A DNA stretch of 64,000 nt. Source: Lacticaseibacillus porcinae. Its GTDB lineage: Bacteria > Bacillota > Bacilli > Lactobacillales > Lactobacillaceae. Positions 48,984-57,105 of this stretch are shown here, one piece after another (the first letter of the stretch is position 1; the number at the start of each line of letters is the position of its first letter). A program made the translations under genes and the position numbers. The stretch covers positions 221,415 through 285,414 of the forward strand of contig NZ_RHNS01000002.1 of the NCBI RefSeq assembly GCF_003946305.1, written 5' to 3'. Below the pieces are notes generated by a model. That model ran no database searches. It was not told where the DNA came from and saw only the letters and a program-made list of their open reading frames with translations.

Positions 48984-49502
48984 ATGGAAAAACTACGATT
49001 CTCGATATCGTCTCTGATGTTTGGTACTTTCATCGTTGGTTGCGGCTGGATGCTATATGTTTATGCGGAGCAAATTGGTGGCATCGCATATATGATGATT
49101 GGGCTCTCTGCCATATTGATAGGCTTGATCTTACCTGGAAAATTTGCGGATACAGGGAATTCAGATCTGGCAATTTTGATTTTTCTAGCACCAATGTTGA
49201 GCTTGAGTCATCAAACTGCTTGGATCATAGGCGTCTCAGGCTTCATTTGTTTGATCGCCATCGTGCGAACAGTCTGGACTCGTCGACGGATGCAACACCT
49301 ACTTGCTCAAATGTGGCACTTGGTCGATCAGTATGGTTTTACTGTGGGACAAATTCAACAAGTCGCCATTGCCGCAAACAAATCGGCAGATTACCCCGAA
49401 GCAAATTGGTTACTGACTCGTGCAGAACATCCACACTTTTATCCCAATGCCAAAGCAGTTCGAGCGATCGTGGATGCGATGCAAGTTGGGCGCATGGTAT
49501 AG
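48984..49502 (+). CDS. membrane protein with shared C-terminal domain
   Basis: 172 residues. Four N-terminal transmembrane helices (to about residue 105) and a C-terminal soluble domain (MWHLVDQYGFTVGQIQQVAI, NWLLTRAEHPHFYPNAKAV) also found in the protein at 43817. GGAGG eight bases before ATG 48984. Function unknown. Confidence 0.65.
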   Translation: MEKLRFSISSLMFGTFIVGCGWMLYVYAEQIGGIAYMMIGLSAILIGLILPGKFADTGNSDLAILIFLAPMLSLSHQTAWIIGVSGFICLIAIVRTVWTRRRMQHLLAQMWHLVDQYGFTVGQIQQVAIAANKSADYPEANWLLTRAEHPHFYPNAKAVRAIVDAMQVGRMV

Positions 49503-49528
49503 ATATAATACATGAGCTGCAAACAAAA

Positions 49529-49572
49529 CGACGACTCTAGGCAAGAAACATTGTCTCAAGTCGTCGCTTTTA
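49529..49572. terminator. bidirectional terminator
   Basis: CGACGACT..AGTCGTCG with an inner GGCAA/TTGTC pairing between convergent genes. Confidence 0.7.
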
Positions 49573-49582
49573 AAATGCATCG

Positions 49583-50077
49583 TTAACGTTCGATCAAATA
49601 ATTTGCTGGATCACTGTAATACTCACGATATTGCTGAATGTTCTGCCAATGGCGCCAAGTGACTAATCCTATCGCAATGATTAACGCGACGCCGATCCAG
49701 CGGATGCTTGAAATTGGCTGCGTGAAACTCGAAATCATGAACAAACCGAATAACACGATTTGTGTATATGCCCATGGTTTACGTGCTTTGAGCGCAAGCG
49801 CCCAGCCATTGCGCTGAAGCTCTTGCATCAATGGTGCATTGACTTCAAAGGCTGCAAACAAAGTCGCCATCATGGTCATGATCCACAATTCATTGGTGAA
49901 ATTGGCTTGTTGCAGCTGCATCAGCAAGGAATCGTCTTGTGCTTGCAAAGCATTTTGGACTGCGCGCATCGTTTGTGCTGTTTGTAGCGACCGCAGTAAA
50001 TAGCCGCTACCGATCACGGTCAGACAGGCAAAGATCCAGTACACAGAATTTAAGATTCGTTGGGTGCGGTTTTCCAT
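49583..50077 (-). CDS. membrane protein of unknown function
   Basis: 164 residues with four transmembrane helices and a Gln/Leu-rich extracellular or cytoplasmic loop (LQAQDDSLLMQLQQANF). Starts at ATG 50077. Not recognised. Confidence 0.55.
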   Translation of the reverse strand: MENRTQRILNSVYWIFACLTVIGSGYLLRSLQTAQTMRAVQNALQAQDDSLLMQLQQANFTNELWIMTMMATLFAAFEVNAPLMQELQRNGWALALKARKPWAYTQIVLFGLFMISSFTQPISSIRWIGVALIIAIGLVTWRHWQNIQQYREYYSDPANYLIER

Positions 50078-50276
50078 GATGTCTCCCTCACGACACTAAA
50101 ATGTAAGCCTTTTAATTGATTTTAATGGAGCTGCCATTAAAAGGCAACGTGAATAAGCGATGTCGAACCCACTGGGGAGTATCCTGAACGCTAAGGCATG
50201 GAAATTCGCTTGACTAACTGCTGATAACATGCGAAATTAAGAATTAATTATTCCGTTCTCATTGGAGGGTTGTCAA

Positions 50277-50714
50277 TTGAGGCGCATGTATTTTGCCATT
50301 GTGCTGATCTTGGAATTGATCATTTTATTGCTTTTCCAAGACCATCTCGGCCATGCTTTGCCGGTTGAATTGAATGTCTTCACCGGATCGATCGTGATGT
50401 CGGCAAATTATTCAGATGGGATCTTGCTGCCAGCGATGTTGTTGCTAATGGGCATTCACGTTGCTGCATTTGGTTTACAAGCCCTTTCGCAAGTGTTTCA
50501 ACAGCGAGAAGCGACCTTCTCTGAGTTAGACGCCAAGTTGTTGCATGTTTTCAGTGTTTATCTGGAAGGCTTCTCCATCATCTTGATGTTTTATCTATTC
50601 AAGTTTGCGCTGAAAGGCATTTTGCTGATGATGCTCAGCTATGCCTGCTTGGCAGTCGTTTTGCTTGAATTGGGACTAGCGTTTAAGGCGATGCATAGCG
50701 GGCAACACAACTAA
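50277..50714 (+). CDS. four-helix membrane protein, paralogue of 57745
   Basis: 145 residues, TTG start at 50277 after GGAGGG. The start aligns exactly with MKRRYFAI of the paralogue at 57745-58182, which has the same length. Conserved blocks: FTGS.VM, IHVA.FGLQ, LL.VFSVYLE. No family recognised. Confidence 0.7.
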   Translation: MRRMYFAIVLILELIILLLFQDHLGHALPVELNVFTGSIVMSANYSDGILLPAMLLLMGIHVAAFGLQALSQVFQQREATFSELDAKLLHVFSVYLEGFSIILMFYLFKFALKGILLMMLSYACLAVVLLELGLAFKAMHSGQHN

Positions 50715-50812
50715 GGATTGAACAACACCAAACACAAACATCGCGGTTTCTAATAAATACAAACAAATCATGCTGACCGTCACGAAAATTCCACCGATGA
50801 ACGCAAACAATC
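50670..50812 (-). pseudogene. decayed copy of the 57-residue membrane protein
   Basis: The minus strand translates as FAFIGGIFVTVSMICLYL then ETAMFVFGV, matching TIIGGIFVMIGMICLYL then TTMLVLGV of the gene at 52045. There is no start codon with a ribosome-binding site, and the end runs antisense into the 50277 gene. Confidence 0.55.
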
Positions 50813-50836
50813 ATTGATGCGTGCCTATTTCAAGGG

Positions 50837-51043
50837 TATACTTAATTCCAGATATCGATAAATTTTTCAAAAAAATTCGACCGGCCGGTCAACAGAAAAA
50901 GTCTTCGCCAGAATCGCAGTTTGCGTATCTGGAACGCTATCCTTTCGATAGTTGATGATTTCTGATGACCAGCCGGTTTTTTGCGCGCAAAATTCGAATC
51001 AAATCTAGGGGGAAGCACACACTTGTTCTAGGAGGAGTTCATT
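50837..51043 (+). promoter_or_regulatory. shared leader RNA with long-range terminator (copy 1)
   Basis: TATACT at 50837-50842 starts a leader of about 195 nt. Elements in order: GACCGGCCGGTC (50879-50890); a CCAGA..TCTGG hairpin whose 3' side is in the conserved TTTGCGTATCTGGAAC (50920-50935); a CTATC/GATAG hairpin (50937-50951); GACCAGCCGG (50967-50976) followed by T6. The last arm has no local partner and pairs with the first palindrome. The same layout precedes the wall protein gene at 55508. Confidence 0.75.
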
Positions 51044-51712
51044 TTGAAAAAGCTAACGACTCTTACCATCATCGCAACATCCGCATTGCTACTTGTAGCT
51101 TGTGGCAACAATTCTTCATCTTCTTCGAAGGACTCAACTGGTTCAAAAGACAAATCCGCATCCGTCTCAAAGGCTAAATCATCTTCTAAAGCCAAAGCGG
51201 CTTCGGAATCTAAGGCTAAAGCTGAATCCAAAGCCAAAGCTTCATCTGCGGCGGTAAGCTCAAAGGCTAAAGCTGACGCTGAATCACAAGCAGCCGCATC
51301 TTCCAGCGCAGCAGCTTCTTCCAGCGCCGCTGCATCCAGTGCTGTAGCGGCAAGTTCACGAGCTGCTGCCACCAAGGTCGTTCCTCTAACGCTTAGTGAC
51401 AGTAACTATGTCGTCCAGACTCTCTTCAAATTTAACCAACAAACGCCAATCGGATTCGAACCAACTCTTGGCATCACACCAGACATCACTGCCCCGTTCA
51501 ACTTTACTTCAGGCGTTCAAAGCGACGGCTCTTACGGACTACCTTGCTATGGTGGCGCTAAAGGCATGAACATTTACCTTGTTACGAAGTACGCCAATGG
51601 ATCAGCAAAAATTGATGCATACTACGGCTCGGTTCAAGACACGACTGACTTTAAGACTTGGCAACATTCTACCTACACCACCACTTTTGCGACAACAACC
51701 TACGACTTTTAA
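51044..51712 (+). CDS. Ser/Ala/Lys-rich lipoprotein
   Basis: 222 residues, TTG start with AGGAGGAG upstream. Signal peptide KKLTTLTIIATSALLLVAC with lipobox LLVAC, then a low-complexity linker of Ser, Ala, Lys (residues 22-110) and a globular C-terminal domain of about 110 residues (LSDSNYVVQTLFKFNQQTPIG onward) that I do not recognise. It would be anchored outside the membrane with the linker spanning the wall. Confidence 0.85.
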   Translation: MKKLTTLTIIATSALLLVACGNNSSSSSKDSTGSKDKSASVSKAKSSSKAKAASESKAKAESKAKASSAAVSSKAKADAESQAAASSSAAASSSAAASSAVAASSRAAATKVVPLTLSDSNYVVQTLFKFNQQTPIGFEPTLGITPDITAPFNFTSGVQSDGSYGLPCYGGAKGMNIYLVTKYANGSAKIDAYYGSVQDTTDFKTWQHSTYTTTFATTTYDF

Positions 51713-51730
51713 CCTCTACGCACAATTTGC

Positions 51731-51760
51731 GAGCTTGGCTTACTTGCCAGGCTCTTTTTG
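51731..51760 (+). terminator. intrinsic terminator
   Basis: GAGCTTGGC TTACTT GCCAGGCTC then T5, ending the lipoprotein gene. Confidence 0.88.
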
Positions 51761-52044
51761 TGCTCCATGGATCTAATGACAAATCTTGTCACCTAATTGG
51801 AGTCACTCATCACGTCATGATCACCAATGATGACTTAAACTTTCGGTTGATGAACTACTCGGGAATAAATTCCCGAGTTTCCAAGATCATTGTGAAAACA
51901 TCGTAAACTGCAAATCATAAGAAGTGCTCATGATCTTAGAACCATTATGGGAAACCCCGTACAACAGCTAACCCAAACTAACCTGCATATCTTCTGGTAT
52001 GCAGGGCGGTGTTCTTCGAAAGCGACACCCCATTCCATTGCAAT
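51761..52044. other. intergenic stretch with hairpins only
   Basis: Contains ACTCGGGAA..TTCCCGAGT (about 51857-51878) and CCTGCATA..TATGCAGG (about 51981-52004). No coding potential seen. The second hairpin may terminate the minus-strand small gene at 52045. Confidence 0.5.
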
Positions 52045-52218
52045 TTAGTCGCGGCGCTTGCTAGCTCTCAACCAATAATTCGTCAAAATAATACACCAAC
52101 CGATGACGTTAAAGGAGACACCCAACACAAGCATGGTAGTTCCCGATAAATACAAACAAATCATCCCGATCATCACAAAGATCCCACCGATGATCGTGAT
52201 CAACGTATTTTTTGTCAT
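52045..52218 (-). CDS. 57-residue membrane protein
   Basis: Reads MTKNTLITIIGGIFVMIG, continuing through two transmembrane helices to a basic tail ASKRRD. GGGGGA lies 4 bases before ATG 52218. It has a degenerate relative at 50670-50812, whose conserved protein sequence supports that the frame is real. Function unknown. Confidence 0.6.
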   Translation of the reverse strand: MTKNTLITIIGGIFVMIGMICLYLSGTTMLVLGVSFNVIGWCIILTNYWLRASKRRD

Positions 52219-52477
52219 GCTTCCCCCACTTCTCCAAGTGACCAGACTACCCCTAGATCATTAGCTTTAATGTAAGCCTTTTCTATCATGTGGTCAACTG
52301 AATCCCTGTTTTGACGGTTTCCGCTGGTCAAACGCGTTTGCATGTCGTATACTTGTCTTCCACCTTAATTGACCGCAACTGCTGAAAAGTAGTCACGCGG
52401 CGACGCAGCAACACATTGGGTAACAAATGTCGCCCGCAGGTAGTGATACCTGCCGTCAAATTAAGGAGGATGTTGTC

Positions 52478-52678
52478 ATGTCACACAAGTCAACCAAGTT
52501 ACCAAAAGAACTAGTCAAAGGCGCAAAGCTAGTGCCGATCGATCCAGACATCAGTTCAGTCGTTGCACCAGAGCCTGATGTGCTTGAGGCATTTTTAATG
52601 CAAGAAGCAACTGATCTCAAGATCCGCGAACACCTCAAGTCAATTACCGACGAAGACACCAAAAGTCAACGGAGGTAG
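52478..52678 (+). CDS. small charged protein, first of a two-gene unit
   Basis: 66 residues, soluble, rich in Lys, Asp, Glu: HKSTKLPKELVKGAKLVPID then a helical C-terminus LKIREHLKSITDEDTKSQRR. AAGGAGG before ATG 52478. A leader with two hairpins (GCGGCGAC..GTCGCCCGC and GCAGGTA..TACCTGC) precedes it. Its last codons carry the ribosome-binding site of the next gene. Confidence 0.6.
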   Translation: MSHKSTKLPKELVKGAKLVPIDPDISSVVAPEPDVLEAFLMQEATDLKIREHLKSITDEDTKSQRR

Positions 52679-52683
52679 TGGCC

Positions 52684-53235
52684 ATGACGGTGCAACCACA
52701 CTTCGAACTGCTCGACGACAAAACCGACGAAACCATCGCGTATGGCCCGCTGGCGTTGATCCAAGAAGTCGAGAGGAAAATGCTTTGGGCGCATTACACC
52801 CCGCAAGCCGATCAACAAAAGCTTTCCGATCCTTGCAAGTACGCCTTGGCGGATGAACCACCATTCTTAGGCGTTTGGGAAGTTTGTCGCTGGAAGCTAC
52901 GCGAGTTGTTTGGCGAATGGACGAAGCCGTGTTACTGGGAGATCATTCAAGATCTGTTAGGGTGCACGCTGTTTTTAGTGGTCAATGATCACCTAAAAGC
53001 CTTGCCACCATACGACTATCCCGAATACTGGAACGAGTATCTCTATTTGAAAGAGCCTTGTTCCGGTGTTCCGGAACAGTTCATGGCAGAGCTGCCGCAA
53101 TATTTAGACGATCCAGTCGCCTATAACGCTTCAGGCATTCGGCCTTGGTTGTTTTGGACAAGCCTTGAAGATATTCAAGGCTTTACTGAAACCACCTTTC
53201 CAAAGCCTGGAGACGGGATCAAGTTCGATTGGTAA
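52684..53235 (+). CDS. unknown Trp/Tyr-rich protein, second of a two-gene unit
   Basis: 183 residues, soluble, strikingly aromatic: about a dozen Trp, with WEVCRWKLRELFGEWTKPCYWE and YDYPEYWNEYLYL. GGAGG seven bases before the ATG, 5 bp after the previous gene. No family recognised. Confidence 0.65.
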   Translation: MTVQPHFELLDDKTDETIAYGPLALIQEVERKMLWAHYTPQADQQKLSDPCKYALADEPPFLGVWEVCRWKLRELFGEWTKPCYWEIIQDLLGCTLFLVVNDHLKALPPYDYPEYWNEYLYLKEPCSGVPEQFMAELPQYLDDPVAYNASGIRPWLFWTSLEDIQGFTETTFPKPGDGIKFDW

Positions 53236-53238
53236 CCA

Positions 53239-53284
53239 AAAGCCAGTCAAGCTGCGAAACTTCGCGGTTTGACTGGCTTTTTTT
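53239..53284 (+). terminator. intrinsic terminator
   Basis: AAAGCCAGTCAA..TTTGACTGGCTTTTTTT closes the two-gene unit. Confidence 0.9.
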
Positions 53285-53373
53285 GAGGTCAAGAATTTGT
53301 TCCCCTACCAGCGTAAATCATCTAGTCAGCAACTTCATCATTCGTTAAAATAAGGACAGGAGGCGGATGATCA

Positions 53374-55116
53374 ATGACAGACTTAGGGACACTTTTTCAA
53401 AATTTTCGATCCGCTCGCCAGATTTCACTACGCCAGGCAGGTCAAGGCCTTGCTGCTGCGACCATCAGTCGATTTGAACGCGGGATCGTCGATATCAAAG
53501 CGCCATATGCCTTTGCATTAATGACAAACATCGGCTTAGACGCCACTGAGTTAGATTTTTTACGCGGGGAGACCTTCCCTGATCCTTACCCAGCCTTCAT
53601 TCGCGGTGATTTCAAACAGTTGCATGACGATGCTGAGGCTTATCTTGCGCAACATCCGCATAATTCGCTGACTGATTTGATCGAAGCGTCGTTGCCATTT
53701 TTAATTCAACCAGCGAAGCCAACGCCTGCACTTGAACAACAATTAGCAGATCTGCTGGCTTACCCATTGCTTTGGAGTCAAGTTGAAGCCACGATCTTGA
53801 TTGCAGTATTGCCATATGCAAGCGTTAATTTCTGTCAACTGATTTGGCGACGGATCGGCAGTTTTGCAGTTGCACATCCGAATTGGGAACAACTCACCGT
53901 CGCGACTAGTGCGTTGACGTTACTTCAACACGAGCCGCTGCAAAAAACGATCCATGCAGATTTAGTTGCGTTACTTGAAAAAAACCGGCGTGCTACCCGA
54001 AACTTGTCAACCAAACCACTCCTCACAGCAGGCACGATTTTAGGAACCTCAGCTACTCTCGATTCGCAACTCGACGCACTGGAAGCTTTACATGCTGATT
54101 CCTTGGTTGATTACCTCAAGCGGGTTTCGAATGCAGTCAGCCACCCTGTTCCCGCTTGGCATAACGACGCATTGAAAGATCACTATCAACCTAAACTTGA
54201 GATCCACACTGATCAATCGATGATGACAGGCCCAGTGCTGCGACTACTTCGCAAACAACGCGGACTCACGCTTGAGCAAGTCGCCACTGATTGGAACGTC
54301 TCAACGCAAAGTCGCTTTGAAGCGGGTAAAATCGATTTGAGCTTCACCAAACTATTAACCTTGCTTGATACGCTGATGCTACCATTGAGTCGTGCAGTGG
54401 TGGGCCTCGACAGGATCTCCTCATTTGAACATTTGCAACGCCAATTTGCGGATATGGGTGAAGATATTACCCATCACACAAAAGCAGACTTCCTCACCCT
54501 GCGCGATCGGTTCAAAGCAAACCATAGCGATATGCCATCTGGGCTACTTGACATGCAACTGTACGCCGTCGAAACCTCGATCGCACGCTTCGCACCGACT
54601 TTGTACGAAGGAAGCGAAGATGCGCCGGAGCTTTCAACTCAAAGGCAAGACGCAATCATCAACTATGTGAACTCGCTGCCTGCACTGAGTCACTTGGACG
54701 CCTTGTTGTTGGTGAGGATCTTACCTGGGGTCGACAGTAAACATATTTCTGCGATGACTCAGGCGATTTTATCAAAATGTCAGGTGTTAACGCCGGCGGA
54801 GTCTGTGTTGTATCAACGGATGATGACCTTAGCATGCGGTCCACTATACTTTCAAAAAGGTGACCTGCTGCGCAACGTTGCTAACTTTTTCACCTACCAT
54901 TCACGCTTTGATGCGGACTGGCGAATTCAACGGCACTGTTACCATGTGAAACTTCTCGCTAATGTCTTCGAACGCCCAGACGATCAAACCACTCAGCGCG
55001 CACATCAGTTTTTGGAAGCCTTTAAAACCGTGATTCACTTTCCAAATCTTCCGTTTATGCCAGATCGTTGGATGCAATTTGCCATTGATCGCGATTACGA
55101 TAAACTGGAACACTAA
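53374..55116 (+). CDS. double-length Rgg/XRE-like regulator
   Basis: 580 residues, about twice a normal Rgg protein. XRE helix-turn-helix 1 at residues 5-60 (FRSARQISLRQAGQGLAAAT then ISRFERGIVDI) followed by a helical TPR-like region, then helix-turn-helix 2 at about residues 285-345 (RLLRKQRGLTLEQVATDWNV then QSRFEAGKIDL) and a second helical region. Each half resembles a full Rgg protein. Peptide-responsive regulation is likely from the family. ATG 53374 follows AGGAGG. Confidence 0.75.
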   Translation: MTDLGTLFQNFRSARQISLRQAGQGLAAATISRFERGIVDIKAPYAFALMTNIGLDATELDFLRGETFPDPYPAFIRGDFKQLHDDAEAYLAQHPHNSLTDLIEASLPFLIQPAKPTPALEQQLADLLAYPLLWSQVEATILIAVLPYASVNFCQLIWRRIGSFAVAHPNWEQLTVATSALTLLQHEPLQKTIHADLVALLEKNRRATRNLSTKPLLTAGTILGTSATLDSQLDALEALHADSLVDYLKRVSNAVSHPVPAWHNDALKDHYQPKLEIHTDQSMMTGPVLRLLRKQRGLTLEQVATDWNVSTQSRFEAGKIDLSFTKLLTLLDTLMLPLSRAVVGLDRISSFEHLQRQFADMGEDITHHTKADFLTLRDRFKANHSDMPSGLLDMQLYAVETSIARFAPTLYEGSEDAPELSTQRQDAIINYVNSLPALSHLDALLLVRILPGVDSKHISAMTQAILSKCQVLTPAESVLYQRMMTLACGPLYFQKGDLLRNVANFFTYHSRFDADWRIQRHCYHVKLLANVFERPDDQTTQRAHQFLEAFKTVIHFPNLPFMPDRWMQFAIDRDYDKLEH

Positions 55117-55124
55117 ACAAACAT

Positions 55125-55170
55125 AGACCCGCATACACTTCGATTTTAAGGGTATGCGGGTCTACCTTTT
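55125..55170. terminator. probable terminator
   Basis: AGACCCGCATAC..GTATGCGGGTCT just past the regulator; the T-run after it is short and interrupted. Confidence 0.6.
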
Positions 55171-55282
55171 GGTCCAAACACAAGGCGGTTATCTTTTACG
55201 CGATTAGAACGCAACTGGCAAGATATCAGCGCTGACGCGGTGCTCTTTGGGCCTAATATTGAAAGTGAACATGATTTTTTGC

Positions 55283-55507
55283 TTGCCGTTCATCCGTGCA
55301 AGCGTTACACTACAAGATAGTTAACTAACCTCATTTTCAAAAATTGATCGGCCGATCACAAGAAAAGTCTTACCTCAGATATGAATTTGCGTATCTGGAA
55401 CACTTGGAAATCACCAAGCAAAGATTGTTTCTCACATCGGCCGATTTTTTGTGGCCTCGTTTGGGGCGAGTCACTTTGGAGTTAAACATACTTTAGGGGG
55501 AAAATTG
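55283..55507 (+). promoter_or_regulatory. shared leader RNA with long-range terminator (copy 2)
   Basis: TTGCCG, 17 bp, TACACT promoter (55283-55311), then a leader of about 190 nt. Elements: GATCGGCCGATC (55346-55357); CAGATA..TATCTG hairpin including conserved TTTGCGTATCTGGAAC (55386-55401); CTTGG/CCAAG hairpin (55403-55418); ATCGGCCGAT (55436-55445) followed by T6. The stem bases differ from copy 1 but pairing is kept. Confidence 0.75.
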
Positions 55508-56797
55508 ATGAAAAAATCTACTTTAAAGAAAACCGCATTTACTGTCGCCGCTGGCGCTGCATTATTCGCACCTGCCATCTTAGGTAGTCAAAGTGTCAGT
55601 GCTGCTAGTGAACCACCTATCATCTACAATGACGACGGCACAGTCAACTGGGACGCCACTGACCAGGCAGCCATTAAATGGGGCGATGATAACCAAAAAG
55701 CCACCGATAAAGCCGACGGTGTTGACGACATTACCAAGTCTGACGAATGGAACGACACCGAAGCTGGTTCAACTGCCGCTCAACAAGGTAAAACCACAAC
55801 GGATGGCGATTATGTGCCATCATATGACTGGGTAACCGGTGCAAATGAATTAATTGACCAAGCAAATGCCAATGCGATTAAGTACGATCAGGAAAACAAC
55901 ACCATCAATGGTGCTCAGACTATGACTGATCCTAATGCATCATACACGACGAATGCTGACGGCTCGCAAACTGTAGAGTCCACGACACCATCATCCACAA
56001 CCAATACCACGACTACAACGCCAACCGAAACTACTTCAACCAGCACTACTGCGCCTGCTCAGTCAAACGATGCTGCTAAGGCCACTGAGAGCAACACGAA
56101 TCAAGCGACTGACGAATCCGATACGTCATCACAAGCAACCGATGATTACCAACCTGGTGCACCTGCTGACCCTAACACGGCAACTGGTGTTTACGTCAAC
56201 AACGAAGGTGGCATCACCACTGCTATCAGTAAAGACGCAGACGGCAACACTAACACCATGATCGATGATCTCAACAACGGAGTTACGACTTACACAATCA
56301 CCGATCCTCAAGGCAATGTCATCAGCAAGACCATCACTTCTGACGCAACTGGCGAACCCGTTGAATTAAACGCAGATGGCTCGATCAAGTCCTCACCTGC
56401 CGATCCTAACACTTCAACTGGCGTCTTCGTCAAAAACGACGGCACTGATGCTGGCTCCACTTCAATTACTGGCGACACGACTGACACTAACGCCCAAACC
56501 GGTGATAACAAGACCTCAACCACTAGCACGGACAAAGATGCCACTACCAAGTCCAAAGACGCTAAGTCCGGCGCAACTAAAGGTGCTGAGGCCAAAGCTA
56601 CTGCTTCTAACTTAGCTGCTAAGGCTGGAACTTCGACGACTGCCGCAGTTGCTGAAGCCGCTGATAAGACTGCTACTAAGTCTACTGCTGCAATGCCTAC
56701 CACTGGCGATGACGTAAATGTCGCATTATCTGCCGCTGGCGTTGGTTTAATCGCTGCAATGGGTGCATTTTTCGGCTTCAAGCGTCGTCGCGCCTAA
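55508..56797 (+). CDS. LPXTG-type cell-wall-anchored protein
   Basis: 429 residues. Signal peptide KKSTLKKTAFTVAAGAALF ending SVSA, a Thr/Asp/Ala-rich stalk, two related units beginning DPNTATGVYVNNEGG and DPNTSTGVFVKNDGT, then the sorting signal MPTTGDD, a hydrophobic helix and FKRRRA. The motif is MPTTG, a variant of LPXTG used by sortase A. No adhesin domain recognised. GGGGG seven to eight bases before ATG 55508. Confidence 0.88.
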   Translation: MKKSTLKKTAFTVAAGAALFAPAILGSQSVSAASEPPIIYNDDGTVNWDATDQAAIKWGDDNQKATDKADGVDDITKSDEWNDTEAGSTAAQQGKTTTDGDYVPSYDWVTGANELIDQANANAIKYDQENNTINGAQTMTDPNASYTTNADGSQTVESTTPSSTTNTTTTTPTETTSTSTTAPAQSNDAAKATESNTNQATDESDTSSQATDDYQPGAPADPNTATGVYVNNEGGITTAISKDADGNTNTMIDDLNNGVTTYTITDPQGNVISKTITSDATGEPVELNADGSIKSSPADPNTSTGVFVKNDGTDAGSTSITGDTTDTNAQTGDNKTSTTSTDKDATTKSKDAKSGATKGAEAKATASNLAAKAGTSTTAAVAEAADKTATKSTAAMPTTGDDVNVALSAAGVGLIAAMGAFFGFKRRRA

Positions 56798-56948
56798 CCA
56801 CTTAACTTAATAGAAGAAACACGCCTTAGGTCTGGTAGTAGACCCGGTTCAATGTTCGTTGGACCCCTTCTAGCGAGCAGATCGCATAACGACAGGCCCC
56901 CACCACGAGCCTCAGTCGTCGTGATCCGGTTGTGAACTTCAAAATGAA
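56798..56948 (+). other. structured 3' untranslated region
   Basis: About 150 nt between the wall protein stop and its terminator, with possible hairpins (GGTCTGGTAGTAGACC; CACGA..TCGTG). No coding potential seen. Confidence 0.4.
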
Positions 56949-56977
56949 AGCTTGGCATAACTGCCAGGCTTTTTTTA
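56949..56977 (+). terminator. intrinsic terminator
   Basis: AGCTTGGCA TAAC TGCCAGGCT then T7. Confidence 0.9.
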
Positions 56978-56988
56978 ATCACGTGCCA

Positions 56989-57031
56989 AAATGCCTCCCA
57001 AAAGTAGAAATTCTACTTTTGGGAGGCATTT
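56989..57031. repeat. 43-bp perfect palindrome
   Basis: Two 21-bp arms (AAATGCCTCCCAAAAGTAGAA and its exact complement) around a single base. Both strands have T-rich flanks, so it probably acts as a bidirectional terminator between convergent genes. Confidence 0.75.
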
Positions 57032-57105
57032 GTTTTCGTTTAGTTTGGTCTGGCGGAGCGAAGTGAGATCAAGTCAACTTGAAATCATCACGAACAGACT
57101 CATAC

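Noticed and set aside
50150..50230. Third copy of the shared leader RNA before the gene at 50277 (GTATCCTGAACGCTA resembles GTATCTGGAACGCTA)
   Set aside because: Only about 15 bases look alike; no palindrome, no 3' arm and no terminator accompany it.
51028..51375. Antisense Ala/Leu-rich frame opposite the lipoprotein gene
   Set aside because: A shadow of the Ser/Ala/Lys-repeat coding bias, without a start signal.
55271..55324. A 17-codon frame (MIFCLPFIRASVTLQDS) near the Rgg-like gene as a small hydrophobic pheromone
   Set aside because: It overlaps the promoter of the wall protein gene, has no clear Shine-Dalgarno and lacks the usual SHP pattern.
56308..56781. 157-codon antisense frame opposite the wall protein
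   Set aside because: Produced by Thr/Ala/Asp codon bias of the real gene; no ribosome-binding site and no protein-like hydrophobicity pattern.
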